Part shown: positions 34,946-43,063 of the stretch, piece by piece | How the letters are laid out: each line of letters opens with the position of its first letter | Position numbering within the stretch: position 1 is the first letter of the stretch | Assembly (NCBI GenBank): GCA_938045805.1 | Contig: CALIBL010000044.1 | Coordinates: 1 to 52,729, forward strand | Direction of reading: 5' to 3' | DNA from: an uncultured Rubripirellula sp. | Lineage (GTDB): Bacteria > Planctomycetota > Planctomycetia > Pirellulales > Pirellulaceae | DNA: 52,729 bases | The notes under the pieces: model-generated | The model's input: the letters and a program-made list of their open reading frames with translations, nothing else | What the model was told of the DNA's origin: nothing | Databases searched by the model: none | Program-made: the position numbers and the translations under genes

Positions 34946-36461
34946 TCGTTGGCAAATCTCATTCTGTGTCAAGCCAGTGGTTGTCCATCGGATGGTTGCA
35001 GCCGTTTGTGCCTTGATGTGCAACGGCGCGTCCGTGGGACAGGAGCTGGGTGGATACTGGAATACGGCTGAACGGGAGTCGGAGTATTACCGGATTGTTG
35101 AGATTCCAGCTCCGGATGAGTTGGCAATCGAGGCGAGTTCGATGGAGGTGATGCCAGATGGTAGGCTTGCTGTTGGGACTCGGCGTGGTGACATTTTTCT
35201 GGTGGAAGGTGCTTTTGACGAGCATCCCAAAACGAATTTCGATATTTACGCGTCCGGCTTAGATGAAGTCATGGGGCTATCGTATCGTGACGATTCATTC
35301 TTTGTTACTCAACAAACCGAAGTCACACGGATCAAGGACTTGGATCAGGACGGACGCGCCGATGAATTTAGGACCTTGAGCGATGTCTGGGGATTCAGGA
35401 ATTATCACGAGTTTTCGTTTGGTTCTAAACCGGATGCGGATGGCAACCTTTGGGTCGCTCTGTGTTTGTCGAAATCCTACAGCAGTGATGTTCCCTTTCG
35501 CGGTTGGTGTTTAAAAGTTACGCCAGAGGGCGAAACGATTCCCGTCTGCGGTGGAATTCGAAGTCCATGCGGTATCGGACCGAATGAACATGGTGTCATG
35601 TTTTACGCTGAGAGTCAGGGGCCTTGGAATGGATCCTGTAGTCTAAAAGTGTTGCAACCGGGGGGCTTCATGGGGCATCCGGCAAGTTTAAAGTGGTACA
35701 GCGAGGCACCCGAGCTTGGTGAGCGACCCAGTGATCCAAATACACGGTCAAGGATCACCATTGAGCGAGAAAGAGTGAAGCAACTGGTGCCCTATGCGGT
35801 AGTTTTCCCCTACATCAAAATGGGACGCTCCATTTCAGGATTCATGGTTGATGAGACCGGTGGCAAGTTTGGGCCATTCGAAAATCAGATTTTTGTCGGT
35901 GACTTTAGTTTAAGCGTCGTGATGAGGGCGACGACCGAACTAGTGAATGGTGTTTGGCAAGGTGCTTGTTATCCGTTTCGGGAAGGGCTTGCGACTGGCA
36001 TTTTGTGCTGTCAGTTCACTCCGTCCGGTGACCTGTTACTCGGCGGAACAAATCGAGGTTGGCCCGTCCGTGGACCACGTCAATACGCGATCCAACGGTT
36101 GGATTGGACAGGTAAGGTGCCTTTTGAAATCCATGAAATCAATGCAGAGCCAGATGGATTTCGCGTTCGTTTCACCAAGCCTGTCAGCAAGGCTACCGCA
36201 AGCCACCATGAGAGTTATCAATTAAAGACTTTCACGCATGTGTATCAGCAGGGTTACGGTAGTCCCGAGGTGGATCAGACCATTCCAAAGGTGATCTCGG
36301 TGGAGCTTTCTGAGGATCAGATGGAGGCGAGATTGGTTGTGGATGGTTTGCAGAAAGGGCATGTTCATGAGTTTGATCTTTCCGCTTTGCGTTCCGCGAA
36401 TAATGAGACACTTCTACATCATCAAGCTTTCTATACATTGAATGAAATACCTGTCCATTGA
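34935..36461 (+). CDS. Secreted beta-propeller, sorbosone/PQQ-glucose dehydrogenase-like
   Basis: 508 aa from ATG 34935, which has GGAG (34924-34927) seven bases upstream and overlaps the cytochrome stop by 11 nt. Hydrophobic leader at about 15-35. Propeller signatures: SMEVMPDGRLAVGTRRGDIFLVEG, ASGLDEVMGLSYRDDSFFVTQ, KDLDQDGRADEF (Ca-binding-like loop), PCGIGPNEHG, FVGDFS. This resembles the PVC membrane-bound dehydrogenase and PQQ-dependent sugar dehydrogenase-like group, but the full quinone-binding set cannot be confirmed by eye. The tight overlap with a multihaem cytochrome suggests a dehydrogenase that passes electrons to it. Confidence 0.85.
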   Translation: MFGDRWQISFCVKPVVVHRMVAAVCALMCNGASVGQELGGYWNTAERESEYYRIVEIPAPDELAIEASSMEVMPDGRLAVGTRRGDIFLVEGAFDEHPKTNFDIYASGLDEVMGLSYRDDSFFVTQQTEVTRIKDLDQDGRADEFRTLSDVWGFRNYHEFSFGSKPDADGNLWVALCLSKSYSSDVPFRGWCLKVTPEGETIPVCGGIRSPCGIGPNEHGVMFYAESQGPWNGSCSLKVLQPGGFMGHPASLKWYSEAPELGERPSDPNTRSRITIERERVKQLVPYAVVFPYIKMGRSISGFMVDETGGKFGPFENQIFVGDFSLSVVMRATTELVNGVWQGACYPFREGLATGILCCQFTPSGDLLLGGTNRGWPVRGPRQYAIQRLDWTGKVPFEIHEINAEPDGFRVRFTKPVSKATASHHESYQLKTFTHVYQQGYGSPEVDQTIPKVISVELSEDQMEARLVVDGLQKGHVHEFDLSALRSANNETLLHHQAFYTLNEIPVH

Positions 36462-36755
36462 ATTTGCATTCAAGATGCCGGTCGCTGAAATATTCGTAAT
36501 GATAGACGTTTGTGTTAGGGATACTTTCTTCGGCAAGCCGAGGGGTTTGGGATTATCGAATTCAAGGCGTGTTAATTTCGCATTTCCGGACTGAATGAGA
36601 TTCAAGAAGTTGAAATGCGTCGAATGAACCTCGATACTGACGATCCGTGGGTATCGAAGGATTCGCGTGATGCCTCGCTCTGGTGTTTGTGATTCATCCT
36701 TCGAGACGCTCGGTGCAACCATGTCGTTTCCTTTCCTCTCTCGAAAAGATTTCAA
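36462..36755. other. Intergenic region with weak hairpin
   Basis: 294 nt. A short stem CTTCGGC/GCCGAGG near 36529-36544 has no T tract, so it is not called a terminator. A 113-codon open frame on the minus strand spans it, but it lacks a ribosome site and recognisable features. It probably holds the promoter of the NHL-type gene. Confidence 0.4.
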
Positions 36756-37769
36756 ATGAAGAGATTTTCAGTTCTGTCTTGTCTCTTGCTCTTGGGTTTT
36801 ACTGCCTCTCATTCAACGAGACTCCTTGCGCAAGAGTCACCCAGTCCTGTGCGAATGGGTAGTGGCGCCATGACGTTCGATACGGTGCCAGGATGGGGTT
36901 TAAGGCCTGATGGGAATTCGGCGATCGGACCCTGTCATGGTGGTGTCGTGGTTGACGAGGCTGGGAATATCTACACCAGTGCGAATGCGGGTGTCTTTGT
37001 GTTTTCGCCCGAAGGTACCGTTGTGCAATCTTACTTGGGCGGTGATTACACGAATTTGCATGATATTGAAATTCGCAAAGAGGGTGATCAGGAATTTATT
37101 TACGGCGCTCGAAATCAGGCGGCCGAAGGAATCAAGTTCAACGCTCACAGTGGTGAGGTGGTGTTGAAATTGCCATTACCTGAGGAGGCGGGTTTGGGGA
37201 AAGTGAAATTCAGCCCCACTGCGATCACGGTGGCATCGAATGGCGATATCTTTTTGTCTAATGGGTACGCCACGAATCATATTTTTAAGTTTGATAAAAA
37301 TGGAAAGTACCTGATGCACTTCGGTAAGAAGGGCAACGGAATGGAGGAGTTCAACACCGCGCATGGCATGACACTCGATACGCGATACGAGCCAGCTCGT
37401 TTATTAATTTGTGACCGGAACCACCAGCCAAAAGGTCGTTTGCTGCATTACAGTCTTGAAGGTGAATTCATTGGTGAAGTGGTGACCGGTTTGGGTATGC
37501 CGACGTCGGTCGCGGTCCAAGGCGATTATGTTTCAGTGCCGGATTTGCATGGGCGGCTCGTGGTCCTCAATAAATCCAATACCATCGTTGCTGTCTTGGG
37601 GCACAATCTAGACCCTGCAAAGGGTCGCAATTACAACATTCCACAAGATCAATGGATCGAGGGTGTCTTTAGTGGAACGCATGGCTCCTACTGGGACGCA
37701 GATGGAAATCTTTACGTTCAGGACTGGAACGTATCTGGCCGGCTGATGAAGTTGGTGCGAGTTCGTTAG
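36756..37769 (+). CDS. Secreted NHL-type beta-propeller protein
   Basis: 337 aa. Sec leader: hydrophobic 8-18, cleavage near LAQ at about 26. Repeated NHL-like blades: GGVVVDEAGNIYTSANAGVFVFSPEG, TAITVASNGDIFLSNGYATNHIFKFDKNGKY, HGMTLDTRYEPARLLICDRN, SYWDADGNLYVQDW. Blades of this kind occur in peptidyl-amidating lyase-like and planctomycete propeller proteins; no lyase metal set can be confirmed. It sits between the dehydrogenase-like propeller and the second Gfo/Idh/MocA gene. Function unknown; a secreted binding or lyase role is possible. Confidence 0.85.
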   Translation: MKRFSVLSCLLLLGFTASHSTRLLAQESPSPVRMGSGAMTFDTVPGWGLRPDGNSAIGPCHGGVVVDEAGNIYTSANAGVFVFSPEGTVVQSYLGGDYTNLHDIEIRKEGDQEFIYGARNQAAEGIKFNAHSGEVVLKLPLPEEAGLGKVKFSPTAITVASNGDIFLSNGYATNHIFKFDKNGKYLMHFGKKGNGMEEFNTAHGMTLDTRYEPARLLICDRNHQPKGRLLHYSLEGEFIGEVVTGLGMPTSVAVQGDYVSVPDLHGRLVVLNKSNTIVAVLGHNLDPAKGRNYNIPQDQWIEGVFSGTHGSYWDADGNLYVQDWNVSGRLMKLVRVR

Positions 37770-37920
37770 AGAAGTTTGTTAAGGGTGTGCAGCTTACGCC
37801 CGCTTCCTATCGATTGTTTCACGGATCAACCCTTGCTGTAGCACTGCTAGGGTTCGGTCTGAGCGGGGTCGATTGTTCGTTGACATTTGCAGGTGGTTTT
37901 CCAATAGGAGTTTTACTGTC

Positions 37921-39228
37921 ATGTTGAACCGAAGAAATTTTGCAAAAGTAGCATCCGGAATTGCAATGTCAGCACCCGCGATTGTGCGTGGGCAGAATCT
38001 TAATTCCCGCGTTCAACTGGCCGGTATTGGCTGTGAAGGCAAAGGTTGGTCAGATATCAATGAGATGGCCAGTCACGAGGCCTCTCATTTTGTGGGATTT
38101 TGTGATGTGGATCTTTCTCGAACGGAGAAAGTTCGGAAGCTCAACCCCGATGCTCCCGTGGTTCAAGATTATCGCGAATTGTTGTCTCAGCTTGGCGATA
38201 AGGTTGATGCTGTCACGGTTTCAACACCGGATCACATGCATGCGTTCATTGGCCTTGATGCCATGCGGCAGGGCAAGCATGTGTACTGTCAGAAGCCTCT
38301 GACCCACAATGTTTGGGAGGCTCGGCAGATGACCTTGCAGGCCAAGAAATCGAATGTGATCACGCGATTGGGAAATCAGATTCACTCTCACGAGTACTAT
38401 CGCACCGCGGTTGGATTCATCCAAGGTGGCCGGATTGGCAAAGTGAAACGCGTGCACAGTTGGTGCGCCGCAACAGGTCATGGGAAGTCATTTCACATTG
38501 ATCGTCCCAAACGACCTGTGGTTGAGCCAAAGTCACTCGATTGGGATCGTTGGCTTGGCGTTGCTCCTGAGCGACCTTATGGTGATTGGAAGGTCTACCA
38601 TCCTTGGGGTTGGAGAGATTGGCAGGACTTTGGAAATGGAGCATTGGGGGATTTTGGCTGCCACATCCTCGATCCCGTTTTTACCGCGTTACAAATCAAC
38701 CGAGCCCCACTTTCATTCAACGCAGATCATAGCGGAATGAATGATGAAGTTTGGCCGGCACAAACCACGGTGAATTATCTCTTCCCCGGAACGGAGATCA
38801 CTGAGGGAGAAACCTTGGAGATCACATGGTATGACGGTGGACGCCTGCCGAGTGTGTCGGGTTCGCATGTTCCTGCGAATCAAGCGTTACCTCGTAGTGG
38901 CTCTCTGCTAATAGGCGACAAAGGCTCGGTGGTGATCCCTCATGTAGGACAGATGCAAGCTTATCCCGAAGTGAAATTCGACATTGTCCCCGGCGAAAAC
39001 CATTATCACGGCTGGATCGACGGCATTCTGGAGAACAGGCAACCAAGTGACGGTTTTGATTATGGTGGGCCACTTACGGAGGCTGTTTTACTAGGGAATA
39101 TCGCGGTGCGTTATCGTGGTGAGACACTCGAGTGGGATGCGGCGAGCATGAAGATTACCAGCCACGCAGAAGCGAACCAGTGGTTGCGGCGCGAGTACCG
39201 TGATGGATGGGATATTGAATCGGTCTAA
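37921..39228 (+). CDS. Tat-exported Gfo/Idh/MocA family oxidoreductase with QKP motif
   Basis: 435 aa from ATG 37921, with AATAGGAG about 10 nt upstream; this puts the Tat motif NRRNFAKVASG at residues 3-13. Rossmann loop GIGCEGKG at 35-42 and CDVD at 61-64. The catalytic-lysine motif reads QKP (124-126) where the classical family has EKP, as it does in the 450-aa paralogue at 182. A downstream GDFGCHILDP motif is near 245-254. Probably an oxidoreductase on a sugar or inositol outside the cytoplasm, with cofactor loaded before export. Likely independent of the previous gene (151 nt gap). Confidence 0.93.
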   Translation: MLNRRNFAKVASGIAMSAPAIVRGQNLNSRVQLAGIGCEGKGWSDINEMASHEASHFVGFCDVDLSRTEKVRKLNPDAPVVQDYRELLSQLGDKVDAVTVSTPDHMHAFIGLDAMRQGKHVYCQKPLTHNVWEARQMTLQAKKSNVITRLGNQIHSHEYYRTAVGFIQGGRIGKVKRVHSWCAATGHGKSFHIDRPKRPVVEPKSLDWDRWLGVAPERPYGDWKVYHPWGWRDWQDFGNGALGDFGCHILDPVFTALQINRAPLSFNADHSGMNDEVWPAQTTVNYLFPGTEITEGETLEITWYDGGRLPSVSGSHVPANQALPRSGSLLIGDKGSVVIPHVGQMQAYPEVKFDIVPGENHYHGWIDGILENRQPSDGFDYGGPLTEAVLLGNIAVRYRGETLEWDAASMKITSHAEANQWLRREYRDGWDIESV

Positions 39229-39281
39229 GTCAACGCATGTGAATCGTCGGGAGTCGTTCATTTAATGTGATGCTGCAGTGT

Positions 39282-40550
39282 TCATCCTTTGAGTTCTAGT
39301 CCGCTCATTGTGCCGTCAGTATCCGCAAACGAATCCACCTCAAGGCCCAACTGCTGCAGGATGCTCACGTAGAGCTTTGGCAGCGGATAATTGTTTTGTT
39401 GATCGAACGGCAGATGTTTTTGGTGTCGATAGCTGCCACCAGCGAGCAGGATGGGCATGTTGTTTGTATCGTGACTGCTCGCGTTCCCGAGGTTGGAACC
39501 AAAAAGCACAGTGGTCTGATCTAGGAGAGAAGATTCACCCGACTTCGAATCTTTAAGCTTGCTCAAGAATTCTCCAAAGACTTTGATGATTTCCGATTCC
39601 ACGATAGTCAGCTGTTCGATCTTGGATGGTTCTTTCCCGTGATGACTCAACATGTGGTAGTCGGTGTTGACACCGGGAATGGTTGGAATCGCATTCATTC
39701 CCGTCTCGTAGTAGGTAATGAATCGAGTTGAATCGGTCTCCAAGGCGAGGTGCATCATGTCATACATTTGCCGAGTGCGTTCAAGGATTTTAGTTCGATC
39801 AGGTTCATCCCTCGGCTCTTTGATGTCGACAACAGGTTTTGGGTGATACTCCCACTCCTGTGCTTTGGTTAGCCGAGACTCAGCCTCTCTTACCGCTTGG
39901 AAGTACTGCTCTAACTTTTGGCGATCTCTGAAACCAAGTTGCGGCTGCATCTGTTTTGCCTGCTCACTAACAACATCTAAAACGCTTCGTCCATCCTTGA
40001 GACGCTGGATCTGGTTTTGCTTCTCTTCCGGTTTTCCTTCCAAGAAAAGTTTCTGGAAAATTCGTGAGGGACGTACTTCTGTCGGTATTTCGACTCCTGC
40101 GCGGGACCATGAGAGGCCCGGACCGGAACTGGACAGAGAGAGGGATGCAAAACGTGTTTCCGCTCCCAGTTGCTCGGCGGCGAGTTGGTCGATTGAAATG
40201 CTGTTTTGAAACCCAGCGCTATTGGGGTGCTTAGCCGCGGTCAAGAATGATTTACCCGATGCATGCCCACCACTCACTCCAGGATGCGAAGTGCCAGAGA
40301 TGAACGTGTACTGATCTTCGAAAGGTTGCAGTAGCTTGAGGTAGGTGGATGATTGGTAGGATCCCTGAGCATTGGTTGTCGGAACAATGTTTGGTGAGTG
40401 CAGGCCAAGTCCTAAGTTAATGGCAACGAGTCGCCGGAGGGGTTGGCTCTGGTTATTTTGTGATTCTGCCTTTGCGATATCAAGCATCGGCAATGCCAGA
40501 CTTACACCCGTGCCACGCAAGAAGAATCGACGATTGAGTTGTTTTTTCAT
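39282..40550 (-). CDS. DUF1552 protein with Tat leader
   Basis: 422 aa. Tat leader LNRRFFLRGTGVSLALPML near residues 5-23. DUF1552 marks: LVAINLGLGLHSPNI, FISGTSHPGVSGGHASGKSFLT, SIDQLAAEQLG, a long helical middle (EQYFQAVREAESRLTKAQEWE), then MMHLALETDSTRFITYYE and SNLGNASSHDTNNMPILLAGG. It begins 1 nt after the stop of the DUF1592-family gene, so the two are co-transcribed. DUF1552 is to DUF1592-type proteins as DUF1501 is to DUF1549: a constant partner of unproven function. Confidence 0.94.
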   Translation of the reverse strand: MKKQLNRRFFLRGTGVSLALPMLDIAKAESQNNQSQPLRRLVAINLGLGLHSPNIVPTTNAQGSYQSSTYLKLLQPFEDQYTFISGTSHPGVSGGHASGKSFLTAAKHPNSAGFQNSISIDQLAAEQLGAETRFASLSLSSSGPGLSWSRAGVEIPTEVRPSRIFQKLFLEGKPEEKQNQIQRLKDGRSVLDVVSEQAKQMQPQLGFRDRQKLEQYFQAVREAESRLTKAQEWEYHPKPVVDIKEPRDEPDRTKILERTRQMYDMMHLALETDSTRFITYYETGMNAIPTIPGVNTDYHMLSHHGKEPSKIEQLTIVESEIIKVFGEFLSKLKDSKSGESSLLDQTTVLFGSNLGNASSHDTNNMPILLAGGSYRHQKHLPFDQQNNYPLPKLYVSILQQLGLEVDSFADTDGTMSGLELKG

Positions 40551-40551
40551 C

Positions 40552-43002
40552 TCAGGGCTTCCTGAATAAATCGCTCAGAACGATGTTTTCAATGAGTGTT
40601 TGGAGTCCATTGCCGTTAGCTAGGGTCTCCTTTGTGATCGACTCAATGTCTTCTCGATCGGAGAAGCTTAGTTTGCGTCCAAGTGAATAGGTTAATATTT
40701 GCTTGGTAACACTTCGCGTGATGGTCTCTTCGTTTTCGAGTAGCAATTTTTTGAATGAGCGAATGTCATCGAAGCGGTCGCCGCTTTCGGTGGTGCCGGA
40801 GGCATCGACGGATAATCCGTAACGATACCTGATCCATGCAAACGTGTGCGGATCTTGCGGGAATGACGGACGTTCACCTTCACCAAGGGTGCGGTAGCGA
40901 TCTCGCCAGCCACCGATCGGATCAAAGTTTTCAAGTGCAAATCCGGGTGGGTCAATCCACTGATGGCAAGATGAGCAGGATGGATCGGTTCGATGAAGGT
41001 CTAATTGTTGACGCACCGTGACCGCTCCGCGGATATCAGGTTCAACCGCCGCAACTCCTGATGGCGGAGGTGGTGTGGGGCGATCAAGAAACCGTTCAAG
41101 CACCCACGCTCCACGAGTGACGGGAGATGTGTTGGAGCCGTTGGCGGTGACCTTGAGAATGCTTCCTTGCGTCAAGAAGCCACCTCGGACACTTTCCTTA
41201 GAGAGTTTCACTTTGCGTACATCCAGGCCACGGACGCCATCGATCCCATAGTGCTCAGCAAGCCTTTGGTTGAGAAAGGTGTAGTCTGAATCAATGCACT
41301 CATTGAGGTTTCGATCCTCCTCAAGCATGTGCTGGAAGTACATGGTGGTTTCGTCAATCATCGATTGCCGTAGCAGTTCATCGAACTCGGGGTAGAGTTC
41401 CGCATCGGGTGACGTAAAGTCGATGTTACGGAGTCCTAACCATTGGCCCGCGAAGTTTTCCGTCAACGCTTTAGAACGATCGTCTTGAAGCATTCGTTTG
41501 ACTTGTGAGGTCAGTATGCTGCGCTTGCTAAGTTCTCCGCTCACAGCCAATCTCATCAGTTCAGAGTCTGGTGACGAGGACCAAAGGAAATAGGACAGAC
41601 GCGAAGCAAGTGCGATCGGAGTGATATGCCGATCTTCCGTTATTGATTGGTCGGCGGTTTTACTAATAGTCTGTGGTCCCGTTGAGGTTATGGTAGCGGT
41701 CGGCTCATCAAGAAATAAGAAAGCTGGGGAACACAAGACGCTCGTCAGGCCGGTTCGTAATGCCTCGATAAAGCTCCGTCCTGATTCGAGTTGTGCGAAT
41801 GGAAGTGAAAGAACTTGTTGGATTTCAGTGCTCGAGACGGGACGACGATACGCCTTGGGTAGAAGTCTTTCAAAGATCGCCAGCAGTTCTTCTCGGTTAG
41901 CCATTTCCGGATTGATATCACCGAGTAACTCTTGACGGCTTACGGGCGGCCAAGGATCGATGGGACCTTCGATGGTGATTTCTGCAATCTCGATGCCGGG
42001 CTCTGGGTAAGTGTCCGCATCTTTTCTCGTATCGCGAGTTCCGTAGCATTTCGGTTGGAAAGTACCACCGCTTTCGACCAATTCATCGGTGAATTCGATG
42101 GTTGTCCACTTGTTGGGTAACGCTTCGAAGAAACCGACGAGATGCTTTTCTCGTCGACCGACGATTGTGTCCCCGCCGTAAATTCGAAGGATGACGGGGT
42201 TTTCACTCTGAATCGCCCTGATCCGCATGGTACCTCGGTAGGTGCCTGCGGGTGCCCGCAGTCTTGCAAAGTTAACCAAGTTCGTCGGGCAATAACCCGA
42301 TTGAAAAATGACGAGTCCCTCATCCGTTCGTCGGAACATTTTGCCGATCTGATTGTCTAGCTGAGGTTTCCCATCATGTGTTTTTTGGTCGAGTAAGTTG
42401 GTGACGTGTTGAATCTTTGTCGGTGGTTGAGGCGTTCCAAGGATTGCGTCAATGGCGACGTTTGCCGCTTGAAGGTAAGACTGAATTGCTTCCGCCGAAA
42501 CGGCGAGGCCTTCACCTACGTTGTCAAAGCCAGCGATGGAGTTGTCCTTCGGGAGATGCTCTTTTAATCGAACATTGACTCCGAACAAATCCCGAATCGA
42601 GTTTTCGTATTCGGCTTGGTTGAGCCGTCGTAAGACGACTTCATTGCGACCCGACTCATAGGTCGAAATTCGATCAGAAACTAGTTCGGTAAATTGCTCG
42701 CGTTGTTGTAAGGAAGGTTGTGCCGCTTCAGGAGGCGGCATTTCGCCGGAGCGAACCCGATCATGAATTCTGATCCATCGTTGCACGGTTTCCTCGGTCG
42801 AGAAATTGAGATCAATATTCGATAAGATCAATTCTCCGTTGGGTTCATCTTCATTGTGGCAATTCACGCATTGTTTTTTTATCCAGTTGGTGATCCATTG
42901 GTTTTGGGTGTCGGCGCAACATACTGTACCCTGCAAGACAGACATTCCAACGCAAGTTGCGCAAAAACGAATTAGCCAATCAAGTTTGCGTTGCTGTTGC
43001 AT
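40552..43002 (-). CDS. DUF1587/1595/1592/1588/1585 cytochrome-type protein
   Basis: 816 aa. After a weak hydrophobic leader (about 12-29), CVNCHNEDEPNG near 45-56 is a PSCyt1-like haem site, with MPPPEAAQ later as a possible Met ligand. Then DUF1587 (RRLNQAEYENSIRDLFG), a carbohydrate-binding-like beta domain around 225-330, DUF1595 (LLPKAYRRPVSSTEI), DUF1592 (LASRLSYFLWSSSPD, NFAGQWLGLRNI), DUF1588 (TRGAWVLERFLDRPTPPPPSGV, CSSCHQWIDPPGF, a second CxxCH) and DUF1585 at the C-terminus. First gene of a pair with DUF1552. Electron-transfer role inferred from the haem sites only. Confidence 0.94.
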   Translation of the reverse strand: MQQQRKLDWLIRFCATCVGMSVLQGTVCCADTQNQWITNWIKKQCVNCHNEDEPNGELILSNIDLNFSTEETVQRWIRIHDRVRSGEMPPPEAAQPSLQQREQFTELVSDRISTYESGRNEVVLRRLNQAEYENSIRDLFGVNVRLKEHLPKDNSIAGFDNVGEGLAVSAEAIQSYLQAANVAIDAILGTPQPPTKIQHVTNLLDQKTHDGKPQLDNQIGKMFRRTDEGLVIFQSGYCPTNLVNFARLRAPAGTYRGTMRIRAIQSENPVILRIYGGDTIVGRREKHLVGFFEALPNKWTTIEFTDELVESGGTFQPKCYGTRDTRKDADTYPEPGIEIAEITIEGPIDPWPPVSRQELLGDINPEMANREELLAIFERLLPKAYRRPVSSTEIQQVLSLPFAQLESGRSFIEALRTGLTSVLCSPAFLFLDEPTATITSTGPQTISKTADQSITEDRHITPIALASRLSYFLWSSSPDSELMRLAVSGELSKRSILTSQVKRMLQDDRSKALTENFAGQWLGLRNIDFTSPDAELYPEFDELLRQSMIDETTMYFQHMLEEDRNLNECIDSDYTFLNQRLAEHYGIDGVRGLDVRKVKLSKESVRGGFLTQGSILKVTANGSNTSPVTRGAWVLERFLDRPTPPPPSGVAAVEPDIRGAVTVRQQLDLHRTDPSCSSCHQWIDPPGFALENFDPIGGWRDRYRTLGEGERPSFPQDPHTFAWIRYRYGLSVDASGTTESGDRFDDIRSFKKLLLENEETITRSVTKQILTYSLGRKLSFSDREDIESITKETLANGNGLQTLIENIVLSDLFRKP

Positions 43003-43063
43003 ATTAGAAATGTTTTTACCTACGCCTTATCAGTTTCTGGCTTTCAATGCTGATGTGATTCAA

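Noticed and set aside
36414..36755. 113-codon open frame on the minus strand in the intergenic region before the NHL gene
   Set aside because: Its end overlaps the propeller gene, it has no ribosome site and no family resemblance; more likely chance.
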